Shown here: positions 27,125-39,481 of the stretch, in pieces
Layout of the letters: each line of letters starts with the position of its first letter
Numbering within the stretch: position 1 is the first letter of the stretch
NCBI GenBank assembly: GCA_025403435.1
Contig: CM046345.1
Span: forward strand, 14,699,930 to 14,763,929
Direction of reading: 5' to 3'
DNA length: 64,000 nt
From: Artocarpus heterophyllus
Taxonomy: Eukaryota > Streptophyta > Magnoliopsida > Rosales > Moraceae
The notes under the pieces: generated by a model
The model's input: only the letters and a program-made list of their open reading frames with translations
Database searches by the model: none
What the model was told of the DNA's origin: nothing
Translations under genes and position numbers: made by a program

Positions 27125-30100
27125 TCAAGTTGAGGTTGTTCCTTCATTGTGTCCAGAGGTTAATGTCCTGTCATCTGTCATCACAAAATCGAACAACTTG
27201 GAGAAAAATCTTTGTCAAAAGCATCCATCTAGATCTAGCATCTACTGGGAAAATTTCAATTATGAAAGTGACATTCTTAAGCTGCATGGAATAACAAACT
27301 GTAAAGGAATGTAATGAGAAAAGTAATAAGATTGGAAAGATAAGTAAAGCAATAAGAATAAAGATCATCGATTCACTTTTCTGGTGTTTACTAGACTATT
27401 AGATGGTGTGATGATAGGAGACAATCCAACTTCTTTTCTAGTGGTCACTAAAATTAGAAATAGTAATTATCAATGCAATTACTGGAATTATTTTTTATAC
27501 AATACTAGTTGTTCTTAAGATTTGAGCCTTAGATCACCCTTACCACACAATATATAGTCCTTGGTTATATAAACAAATTCAGTATTCATCCCCTCAAACT
27601 ATGAAATAATACCAAGCGGGTGCAAGTATTGGCATTCCTTTTCCTCATTGTGTAGGGCCCACCAAATTTTAATTATTAATTTTGTCAGTAAGCACATTAG
27701 ATGAAAAAAGAAGAATCATTCCCGATCTTCCCTTTCCCTTTCATGCAAAGTAAACACGCTCCAGATGTTGCTAATTGGAGAAACTAGCTGGAAGAGTCAA
27801 TTTTGAAGAAAATGGTTTTTTTAAAAATTTAACAAAAAAATTGAAGAAAAGAGTTTATGTTATTGAAAGTAGAATGACAATTACTGACCTAGGAGACAAG
27901 GACCACAGAGACATTCGAAGGCCATGTCAATGTTTTAGAAACAAATGCTATAACTGAGAGAGATTATGATTTAGTTCATTTAAGCATTTGATTTTGAATT
28001 TAAGATTATATTTTCCTCTTAGGATTATATAGGATTCAATTAAGTGTACCTCATTATTATTTTTATCTCCATAAAATACCTTAATGATTATAATTCCAAT
28101 GCAGTTACGGCTAATAAATGATTATGATTATAATATCTGATTTTTGTCCTCGGAGTTTTTGTTATCTCTCTAGAATCCTCTCTTTGCTATCTCTTTGACT
28201 CTCTAATCTCTAGTGGTTCTATTTCTCTATCTTTACACTACCTCTTCTCTTTTCATCGTCCCAGATCAATAACAGTTTGAGTTGACAATTTTGCCATATA
28301 AGCGCAAGGAAAGAAAGTCGTATCCATGCTTAAGGACATGCTGTAAGATGCCAAACAAGCAAATCTCATTAACTAAATACCTTGATCAAGGGACACGGAA
28401 TTGTTGTCATTTTCTGCGGCAGACTTTTCTTTCAGAATTTGACCATTACCATTTGGAGCGTTGTTCTTCCCGTCTTCTACTCGAACTTCAAGGTTGACAT
28501 TTGGCGAGTTTTTTGACTGCCCATTTCCCAGATTAAAAGGAGTCACCAGGGTTTCAGGGTTAGGAGTAACCTGAATGAAAATCGCAAGGTTCAAAACTAA
28601 CGTCTGCGTGATTTAGAACTTTGATAGTGAAACGCAAGTAACAAAAATCCATCTCTTCAAATGTGTGAATATGTATGTAAGTTAAGAGTTTATACCTCTT
28701 CTATATTAAACTTTTTTTTTAATCTTCTCATGGCCATTATCTACCCGTAATAGGAGTAAAGATAGTGGCATTCACAAAAATAATTTCACTTTCAGCTTTC
28801 AAAGTTATTTGGAGGATATGAAGTTTTGTCTGCTAAACAGAGTGCGTAATAAATGAACCAACACCAGTGGGAGAAGAGAAAAACACTTGTTACATTACCA
28901 CTATCCTAAAAGCAAAACCAATTTAAAGCATGCCTAACAATATATCAAAGAAACCCAATATATGCTAATACTATGTCCAATTTGTAGCCTAGCTAAAAAG
29001 GCAAGAACAAATTGATGCCTTCCACAATCAGATACAAGGAAATTACCGAAAAGTAGGGCTATCAGAATTTAGATTTAAGAAAAACAAAAAGGAAAAGAAA
29101 AGCCCTGAAACATTGTTTAAAAAGGCGCTCGAGGCGTACGCCTCGAGGCGCACCTCAGATCGAGGCGTATGCATTCCTTTTCAAGGCTTAAGCCTTGATC
29201 ATTTTGAAGAGGCTTACGCCTTTTTCTTCTGAGGCGCACCCCTTGAGGCGTTTTCGCCTCAAGGCGATTGAGGCGTGCGCCTCAATGGATGGACGTCTGT
29301 TGGGCTTCTTTTCAGCCTAATATTGTCTCTTAAAAAAAAAAAAAAAAAACCTAGCCCAATAGTCAAGTTGGGCTTTTTGCTGATAAAAGCAAGAGATTTT
29401 AAAAACCTAGCATAATCTTCTTCTTCAACATTTCTTCATCAGCCGCATTTTCCTCTCAGCAGCGCCTGCATCTTCCTCTCAGCAGCGCCTACATCTTCCT
29501 CTTCAACATTTCATCAGCCGCATCTTCCTCTCAGCAGCGCCTGCATCTTCCTCTCAGCAGTGCCTCCATCTTCCAAGCCTACTCCCATTTGAGCAGCAAC
29601 GTGCACTGAGTGATGACCCACCTCCTCTCCTAGGTTTTTTTTTCCCTTTCTTTTATTTTCTATCGTATTTTTTTTCCTCCTATCTACTGCAGCAAATGTT
29701 GTTATTTAGAGCCGCTTCAATAGCTTCCCTCAAGATAAAAAAGGTCTATACCTCAGCATTCCAAACATCATAATGATGAAGAAGATGATCTGGATTTGGA
29801 AGATAATAATGATGAAGAAGATGAGGATGAGGATGAGGATGATGATCGAAACTTCAATTTTTGAGGGCTTTAGACTTAAATTGCTTCGTGTGTGTGTATT
29901 CTTTGTTATGGCATAAACTAAGTGTATCTTTTATTTGTCATGACATGTTTATGAATTTTATTCAATTTTATGATTTTTTTTTTTTTTTTTTACATTGGAG
30001 GCTTACGCCTCGATCCGTCTCGAGGCTTACACCTCGCCTCGATTAGACAAATCGTCTCAGTTCCCGTTTACGCCTTTTAAAACATTGCCCTGAAATAATC

Positions 30101-33100
30101 ATGTATATTAACCTATCTTTGAGTTGAAAAGCTTTAGCTACTAGCAAATTGCCTAATCATCAAGCTAATGCAAATTGCAATATATTGCCAATATCAACTC
30201 TTTCGACACTAGACAATACTGGTTCTCTTAATAACTATCTTCCATTTGACAAGGAAATATTGCTTTTATAATAAAATCTTATGAAAAGCTATGCTCTATC
30301 TACCAAAATATCCCAATAAAAAATCATACTTTGTTTGCTGCAACATTTGCCTCGAGCTTGACTAGTTCTAACATGAAAAGTGGTACACAGCAAACTAAAC
30401 CCCATAATGTTCTATGCCATGATATGTCCAGGTAACTTGTTAGTCACATAATAAACCTGGTTTCAGATTTTCAAATTACAATCAACCAACTCCTCAGAAT
30501 TGGAATAACAAGTAAATAAATGAATGAATATAATAGAAAAAAGGAAAAATCGACCACTATGGGCACAAGAAAACTCTGACCTTTTGTGCGTGAGTATCAG
30601 AAGATGGTTGATCGTTCGAAGTAGGAGCCACAACACCTTCTATATGAGGCTCATGTGATGATGATGCCTCTCTTTCACAAACATTAACTGCCTCTCTGTT
30701 ATCTGCAGTATCCTGTTTGAGAACTCGAGAACTTTTTGTTTGGCTGCTATAGTCACCATTTTGCAAAACAGACCCGGTTTCCTCAGCAGCCCGCTTCCTG
30801 ATTAGAAAACAACAATAAAGAATGTAAACCGTAGTGTTTGAAAAAGAAACAAAAAGAGTGAGGTATGGTCTTCTATTATTTTCCAAACCTACCCACTCTT
30901 AAATGAACAAACAAAAGATGATTGCCATCTTCTTACCTACTAGAATTAGGAATAGCTTTGTGATGATAGTCTTGCCTGCCGGAGAACAATATTCCGCGAA
31001 GAGGCTTTCCGTCGATGTAAGTTTCAATAGTATATCCATCTAAGATTCTTTCGGTAACCCTCGCTTGAAATGTTTTCTTTCCTTGTAGCGGTGGGGACTG
31101 TATCAAACGGATATTCTGTATGTCTGCAATGAGAGCAATAGAATTTAGATACGTGCATCTAATGCAGAATACTTTATGAGAAATTGAACAACAGGAATTA
31201 AAGCTAAGATGAAGTGTTGTGAAATACAAATGTTAAACTGTTTTGAAATTGATCCCCTACTTGCTTCTGAAACTACGAAACGTGATGTATAATTATGGAT
31301 TGCAATTGTAAATAACCACTATATACAAATACATTAATTGAATTCGATGGGAATATAATCAAAGCAAGAAAACTAAACATGTTGCAAGAGGTTACGTCTA
31401 TGCTTTATTAATTAATGAGTGGCATTGCATCCACCACCTATTTATTTAACAGGAAAAAAAAAAGACTTGTTTCAATTACACATTTTAAATGATTAATAAA
31501 CCAGTCATGTACAAGTTCAATTATTTTCTTATCATCAATAAACTTGTTAAACCGACCATAACTTGTGAACGCTAATTGCAACCCCTACTCACATGCTTGG
31601 CCGTAAACTGGCACAGTTACAGGTTGGTAAATATTAGCCCCAATGCCAACTCTCACGAGAGATTGGTCATGAACAGGAGTGAGATTTTGTTCTTGGCACT
31701 TTAGCTTCAACTGCTTCCTCAGCGATAATTTCTCAAGCCTCTGTTCACTTTCATTAGTAAGTCCTGAAATTAAAAAAATAAAATAAAATAAATTAAAACA
31801 TCATAACAGTAAGACACTACAAAATTTCTTTCCAGGAAACCAAAAGTGACCTGTGTATAAGTAAAACATATCATCGAGTGCCTCGAGGGTCTTATTGCAA
31901 CCACCCAAAAACACAAGAACACCTCTCCTGCGTGGATCCAAACAGTCCCCAGCCACAGAAAATCTAGCAGATGGTCCATCGCCTACAGTTGCCACCTTGG
32001 TCCATACCCCAGTATCTACACCAACAAAAATTTACACTCTTTGTTACATTAGGGGACAAATAGAACGCCAAGAAGAGAAACACGAAGTCAGAACACAAAG
32101 TACATAGACAAGGACATCGATCAGAATCAATGAACATTAAAATCAAAGAAAAATTCCTGCCTTAAAATTATTATAAAGTTTAATTAACTTTTCTCTTTTC
32201 CATAGAATGAGTTTTCCATCATTTTTAGATGGTGAATGAAACTACAATAAACAAATTTATTCAAAACTTGAAACCATTTGGTTTTATCCATATTTGGCTC
32301 ATATAGAAGTGCATTCGCAAGCATGGTTATGAAGGAAATGTCATTACAACTCTGCTCAAACAATGGACCTAAAATTATCTTCATGCACACTCAAACTAAG
32401 GATATTACTGATACATACCAATATCTAGCATGAACAAGTCGTTGTACAGATTTTGGGCATCTGTAAATCCCCCAAAAACAAATAACTTTTTGCCAAAAGC
32501 AACAGTTGAGTGACCGGCTCGAGGAGTCAATAAATGGCCCAAAGTGTTCAGCTCTCTCCAGACTAGAGTATCTATTACAGTACACAACACCAGAAATATA
32601 TCAAAACATATAAGACTATTACAAGATATTCAAGCCACAATGATTTTTTTCCCAATCAAACAGCAACTTTTAAGTAATATACTTCAAGTAGTGAAAGTAT
32701 ATTATGCAGATTAGCAGTACCTGTGTCAAGGATATGAACATCAGACAGATAAAAATCATGCCCATCTTCACCACCAATCACAATGAAATTGTTCTTCCAA
32801 GAAGAGCAAGTATGGCTATCACGTGGAGATGGTGGTGTGCCTGATGTAGTAGCTCGTTTCCACACAAATGTCTCTACAATATTAGAAGAAAAGAGTATTT
32901 CAATCGATCGGTCACTGAGCTACAGCCAAGCATCCCCAGAGTTCTCGATGTATACCCCACATTATGACTAAACCCAATACCAAATTGATATAATGCACTT
33001 CATAACCAACACGTAGCATACCCTTTCTTTCTCTCTCTTCAAAAACCCACCTTAATTTTCTAGAGGTGATAATAAGGATACTGATTGGAAAACTTATACT

Positions 33101-34526
33101 ATTAACTACTCACAAGCCGGTAAAATCCATAACCAATATGGCACCTAGAAGTCCTAGAGGCTTTAATGATAAGCAAGCAAGCATCTTAACCTCCACAAGT
33201 TATTTATTATGACATTTGTTAATGATTAATATATTAAGCAAGTCAACCTAACTTGGAACATTCTTTGAGGCGTACCATGACAATGCATTTATACAAAACC
33301 GATACTCAAGAGGATTCCAACTCGCAAAGTAATTGGTGCAAGTTGCATTTGATAAAGAATTTACCTGTATTTAATATGTAGAGATCGTTGTAGTACACCT
33401 CCTCGTTACCACTTGAAGATTTGCCACAACCACCAAATACAAACAATCGTTTACCAACAAGGGCTGCGCTATGGCCCTCTCGTGCCTCTGGTCCTTCTCC
33501 CCTCACACTTGGACATATCCATGTATGTGAGGCTACATACAAGAAACAAAATGTAAGCATCCACTAAAAGGATTGGACAAATACTAGAGAGCATAATTTT
33601 ACTGTAATTCAACACCTATTGGTTCATAAAGGAAAGATACCGTGCCGCACAAGATAAACCCATTTAGGCAGCATACCACATTGGTTATGTCAAAATGCTA
33701 ATAAAGGGGAAGAGATTAAAAGAAGTTGCTAACAAGTGTCTAATATATGCAAATCCTTTAGAGGATTCATCCCATCTGTACCACCAAATACATAGAGATT
33801 ATCACCAACAGTAGTACAACTATGGCTGTCCCTTGGGGTTGGTGGTGTTCCTTTTATAACTGGCTGGCTCCATGTCTGTGTGGCTGCAATCAGTTAATTC
33901 AGAATTTCAAAATCAACTATACCATAACATAAACCAATTTCAATGCAAAATACAAAAGGTAAAATGCAAGAGAACACCCAAATGCAAAATACAAAAAATA
34001 AGAAACTAACATTAATGTTAAAAACCTAAAAAGGAAGTTACAACATTACCCAAAAAAGAAAGAAAGAAAGAAAAAAACCTAGAAACCATTTCGTAGTCTT
34101 CCTCATAAAGATCAATCAACAGAACAATTCAAGCTCCAAACTTTCACCCCCAAACTAGGAACAAAAAAAAAAAAAAAATCCCAAAATGCCTAGCCAAACT
34201 ATACATATACACAAAAAGAAAAACCCATTAAACAAAAGAAGGAAATGAAAAAAAAAAAAAAAACCAAGAAAAATATATACATACATAGATATATATATAT
34301 ATATATTTGTTAAAGACCCACCAGAGTGAAAGACATGTACTTGGTTGGTCTGACAGTTATCTTTGCCATAACCCCCAAAGACGTAGAGAAACCTCCCTTC
34401 TTTAATGGCGTTGCAGGTGTGTCCCCACCTCTTCCCTGGCCCAGAACAACCAGCATCACTCATCACTTCTTCCTCTCTCCGCCCACTTTCTCCACGGCCT
34501 TTTTCTTCTAATCTTTCCCACCTCAT
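27125..34526 (-). CDS. Kelch-repeat (galactose-oxidase-like propeller) protein
   Basis: The exons are 34526-34322, 33883-33734, 33532-33365, 32873-32721, 32571-32419, 32015-31851, 31763-31593, 31123-30937, 30797-30581, 28570-28381 and 27174-27125. All have GT-AG borders and consistent phases, giving 602 residues. If the last intron is not removed, a stop at 28375-28373 gives 588. The first six exons carry kelch blades with LYVFGG, LFVFGG, FIVIGG and VLVFLGG strands and PRDSHSC/ARFSV-type loops, predicting a six-bladed propeller for protein binding. A basic stretch (SLRKQLKLKCQEQ) follows, then a conserved plant module (KKTFQARVTERILDGYTIET) and a polar tail. No F-box or catalytic residues are seen. 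It resembles Arabidopsis At1g18610/At1g74150 (from memory). 26.85-27.12 kb is probably 3' UTR. Intron 9 contains a hAT element. Confidence 0.87.
29111..30087 (+). mobile_element. Non-autonomous hAT element with 8-bp duplication
   Basis: The element is 977 bp, flanked by CCCTGAAA on both sides (29103-29110 and 30088-30095). Its ends are inverted: CATTGTTTAAAAAGGCG on the left, and CAATGTTTTAAAAGGCG as the reverse complement of the right. An 8-bp duplication and short inverted ends are diagnostic of the hAT superfamily. The subterminal regions are dense in GAGGCG/CGCCTC words in both orientations, as expected of transposase-binding arrays. On plus near 29780-29862 an acidic Asp/Glu-rich frame ends in NFNF and a stop, which looks like the last exon of a hAT transposase; the catalytic part is absent. 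A direct ~60-bp repeat (CATCTTCCTCTCAGCAG) lies at 29440-29570. It sits in intron 9 of the kelch gene, in the opposite orientation. Confidence 0.85.
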
Positions 34527-34808
34527 TTTCCTTTCTTTTCTTTTCTTTTCTCTCCTTTTCCGGGAAAATCAATGGAGAAGGAAAACAAACAGAGACATAA
34601 CACAGTGACTGAGAAAACGAAAAGCGAAGAAGAAGAAGAAGAAGATGGGGAAAGGAAATGGGAAAAATCGAAAAATCGGAGAGTAGTTGCAAAGGAGAAA
34701 TATTTATATTTATATTTCCCTAATCTTATTATTAATCTCTCAAAAGGATTTTTAGTGGTTTTTTTTTTTTTTTTGTTTGTTTGAGTTGTGCTTTTGAGCT
34801 CATGCAAC

Positions 34809-34839
<31 letters not shown>

Positions 34840-35120
34840 TTGAAAATAAAATACGGATGGAAAAATAAAAAATTTAAAAAAAAAGTGTCCTGAAGGAGGA
34901 GGAGGAGATGGGATTTTGTTTTGTTTTTTGTTTCGTTTTGTTTTGGCTTTTTTTTTTCCTTTTTTTTTTTTGAGGAAGATAGTTTAGTGCCTTCGTGTGA
35001 GATGGCGTAAAGAGATGGGAAATTGACACGTGGTATCTGCAGAATGGTATTTCTGGGACCCACTCATGTGGGGTCCTTCACCTAGAGATGTCCAAGTCAG
35101 ATTTTTGACACGTGGCGATT
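34527..35120 (-). promoter_or_regulatory. 5' UTR and promoter of the kelch gene (inferred)
   Basis: Upstream of the start codon at 34526 the minus strand is pyrimidine-rich (CTTCTTCTTC, CTTTTC runs) to about 34700, as in many plant leaders. A/T tracts and (TA)n at 34815-34837 follow. Two ACACGTGG-type words (near 35027 and 35109) contain the ACGTG core of G-box or ABRE elements. Functional meaning is inferred from motif only. Confidence 0.4.
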
Positions 35121-37918
35121 CGACAGGGACTTGATAAAATCTGCGTATTTTTATTTGATTTTCACAGAATGTTGATAAACTTGATGAGAGTAATGTTAAT
35201 GGTGCACTTCACACCTCAAAGGACCAATATAATATTGTTTCACTCTTTCACGTTTACGTGTTTTTTTTTGCTTACTAATAGATCTTTTATATCCTAAAAA
35301 TGAATTATTAAATTAGTATTACAAAGTCAAACTCTATTTTTTATTTTTTTTATAAGAACTCTATTTTTTTTAATCAAAGTGAGAGTCAAGATCCATTATT
35401 CCACACCAATTCCGAATTTTTAGATTTTTTAGGTAACTGAATTTTTAATTTTAACGCAACAAGAGTGTTTATCTAAAGGGGAAAAAAGAAAAAATTTCCA
35501 TAAACAAGGAAAAATATATATTTCTCTACGTAAATTTCAGAGTAATAAACAGTGAATTTTTGGTTTAAAATTTCTCTATTCAACTTCTTTATGTTTACGA
35601 ATATAGTATATATTATGAACACAGAAAGAATTGTTCTTAACTGGGAGGAGTAAATGTTTGGCTTCCAAATAATCAATGCCTACCAGTAAGGATCCATGTA
35701 AACTATTGGTTGCTGTTCTATTGCTAAGAAAAAAATAATAATAATAATAAAATAACAAGTTTAAGAAGTGTTCTAAATAAAATATTTATTAACTTTATGT
35801 TTAACAAAAATGATTCGTATCATTTTTTAGTTATAAATAGTATAAAATTTTTATATGTTACAGTAATAATAAAAAAAATTATTACAGTATAAAATTTTCA
35901 TATACTATAATAAAAATAATTTAAACAATGAATTCTTATTACTTTTTTAAACAGCCTGTAAAACTTTTTTGTTTGAGGACAGTTGCGTTACTGGCAGACA
36001 AATATTTAAGGCTTGGCACTGCTATAAATATATATTGGATTAAATTAATTATGATGACCACAACAAAAGACTGTTTTATTTGAAATTTGACCCTGACACA
36101 AACATGGTTGCTTTGCATATGGATAACCGGTGTATGATCTTTTTACATTGTCGTTGTACTGAAACTAGGGCTGACATAAAGGGGATTTCTGAAACGGCTA
36201 TGTGTTATTTTTTAAAGTGTTTTAAAAGGCGTTTGAAGTACTTATTAGAATTAATTTCCAATGACCTTAATATATAAAAATTTTATATTATAATATATTT
36301 TTTTATATTATAATATATGATAGTTTTATACTGTAATAATTAAAAGTTTTGATTTTAACTTATATTATCAAACACCACATTAAAATATTTAGGTTATAGT
36401 TTCAATAGTAAATAATATAAAACTTTTATATGTTAAAGTGTAAAATAAAATTTTTCAACAATATAAAGCCTTTTTGTGCTATAATATACGTCAACCACAC
36501 ACTTTTAACTCTTCTTAACACCACAATTATATGTCTTTTTCTCTTTTTTTCTTGGTTTTATAGTCGGTGGCTAATTAGGTACCGGGTTTATTGAAAGTTT
36601 GAAAATATTATTAAAATTACAAATCAAAACTTAAATGTTATAATATATAAATATTTTAATATTATAATAAATTTTATTTGATATTATAACATATAAATTT
36701 TTTATATGGTAAGTGCTAATAAGTTCTACCCATGTTCATTATTGGGACACCAAAACGCCCTGTATGGTGGGTGTTAAAAGGAAAAAAGGGTACGCATTGT
36801 ACATTTATGCTTGCACACAGACCCAAAGATCAGATGCTTTATGCACAAGTACCATTAGGTCACGCTTTGATTAGTCACAAATCAAAAATTGACAAGACAC
36901 GGACTTCTTTTAACATTGTTGTACGTGCACTTGTTATTTGTTTATCAGTAGTTCTATGGATTTTACGGTGCAAGAATTGTGTTGTTTTAGGCCTATTTGT
37001 TTTGTAGTTTGAATTACGGTTTGAATTATTTTGTTATAGTATTTTTTCTCATAAAAATTTAAATCTTTATTCAAATACTTGAATCAAACGAGCTCTTAGT
37101 TATCTGATTAATTTTTCAATCCTCCAATTAAAAGTTTCAACTTTATAAATAACGTAGAGTTTAGAAAAAAAAACATATAAAAAGTTATGTAGTTAAAACC
37201 ATATATTGTAAAGTATAAAAATTTTATATTATAATGTATAAAACTTTATACTATTTAGAGTTTACGATTGGTATCATGACCCAAATACCTTAATGTGCAA
37301 ACTACTACTAATAGTTGCGAACGTTGAAACTTTAATTTAATGTTTGAACTGAACTATAAACTATTAACTGAATTGGGGATTTTGGGTTATGCTATAAGGA
37401 AGCTTCAGGTAAAGGTTTAACGTTTTGACAGCAATTTTGGTGAACAGTCTCGTGAATAAGGCAAAAAGATTTCACTGCAGAACACCACTGTTCATATTGT
37501 CATTTTCTGAGAATTTAACAAAAGCATAAAAGAATTACATTAAGGTTGAGATTCATCTCTTATCTACCCAAATCGCATACTGCATTATCTTGAATTATTA
37601 AATATTTAATACCATTGTGAAGTGAAAATATTGCTTTTTTCCTCATATTACTCCTCAAAGGAAAAGGAAAGACAAGAAAGAAGTTATACATAGCCATTGT
37701 TTTTGTTCGTTCTTCAAACGTCTCTTAGCAGTTTACGTTATACAGGACCTTGGAAGCTGAAAATATGCAGAATTTTCTAATGAGATGATTTTGCATTTAG
37801 TCCAAAAGAAAAACCTGTTAGAAGAACTAACTATCAGATAACTAGGCTCAAATCTTGCCTTTTGATCTAGCAAAGAAAAAAAAAATCATGTGTGAAATTT
37901 CATTATCTGCAAAGCAAT
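35121..37918. other. Intergenic, AT-rich repeats
   Basis: The sequence is dominated by words such as TATAAAATTTTATATTATAATATA, recurring in both orientations (35830-36480, 36640-36700, 37200-37260). These are probably remnants of AT-rich MITEs. The part around 37380-37850 is more balanced and may include 3' UTR of the rhomboid gene. No separate gene is seen. Confidence 0.4.
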
Positions 37919-39481
37919 TCAATAATTTCGGAATCTTCCCCTCCGAAGCCGAGCCCAGGCTGCAGCCGCCACTACCGCACCGCCAAGATGAGCCGATCCA
38001 GGAGTTTCTCCCTGCATGATAACATAACAACACACATAAAATTCACCAACATCAGCCAATTTGGTCCATGGAATGGAGAGTCCTTAGTTGGCATACAATT
38101 CTCTCATTCTACACACAACTATGAAAAGGAAAAGGAAGATAAACATAACCGTCGACAATAATTTGGTCCGAGAGAGGGATTCAACTTCACTTAAAAGGAG
38201 CTTCTAACAGCTAAACGCTCTTTTCATATTTCATCCTAGTACCTCTAAATGCTTCTTTTGGTCTCGGCAAGAAAAAAAAAAAGTTAGCTTATAAAAGCTA
38301 TGCCAAACGGGTCCTAACACAAGCAGTGAAAGAAGAGAAGAATATACCTCTATCATCCCCAATACGTCTTTGCCAATTAGATAGATCCCCTGAAATGGCA
38401 AACAAAACAATCATAAGGATCAAAATGCGATTGTCGGGAATCGTCAAGAAAATATAGAAGCAAACTTTCCATTAAAATAGCAGGAATTGGTATGCAAAAA
38501 GTTAAAATACAAGATGGATTGTGGAAAGAGGAATACGTCAAGCAAAATGATAGCCCTGACAGCCCCATTTGCTGCCCAAAATTTAAAACCAGACACAATA
38601 ATCACACAAGCTTTAAGTTATTCAACTCAAGTCCAACTTGAATGCAGTTAATCAATCTTCGTCCAAGATTTAACCCCGAAAAAGGGGAAAAAAGAAAAGA
38701 AAAGAAAGAAAGAAATCAATCCTCGTACAAGGCATTCCTATTCATTTCTAAGTCACCAATCCATGAAAAAGAATGACGGATACTAACAAACACATTTATG
38801 TACAAAGTTACTGCATCTTAACTCATCACCTGTTTCCTTATAACATAATCGGGCATATATTTTCCTAAGAACTAATCTCCTTTTGGAAGTTTTTGGATAT
38901 GGTGGACAAATCATAATAGAGGCATCTTAATTCATTTGTGATACGCAAGATGGGAGAAGACAGGTAAGGTGCGTGTGTACATGTTTGTAGATATTAAAAA
39001 AAAAAAAAAAGGGTTGCTAAGAGCTTACCAATCCAGGCGTTCTTGAAGGATCCTTCCAGAATTGGCCCTGTAAAATAGCAAAAAGTTAGGAAGAGCTGTA
39101 ACTTCATTACAAGTATCCTAACTTGTTTAGGACTTGCCATATACCGACCAAAGCAAAACCTGCATCCTTAAAACTCTAAATCCAACATTATTTTAGCATT
39201 AGCATTTTGCATAAACATTTTCAAGAGTAAAAGGCTAACAGTACCTTTGATGACGAGGCAAGTAAAAAAAAGGAACCAGCTATGCCACCGGCTAGATACA
39301 TCTTTAGTAAAAACTCAGGCCCAAAAATTTGACCAAGCTGTCCAGTGTGCCAAGAAAAAAAAAATGAAAGATGAAAAAAAAAAGTATTATCTAATTGAAA
39401 ACCTGGCAAAAGATTATTTCTTTGGTACCCCAGGATGTCCAAGCCTCTTCATGAACCTGACTAATTTTCGAGGGTGTGGGT

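Noticed and set aside
34555..34740. Lys/Glu-rich plus frame and its minus counterparts
   Set aside because: Low-complexity translation of the purine/pyrimidine leader of the kelch gene.
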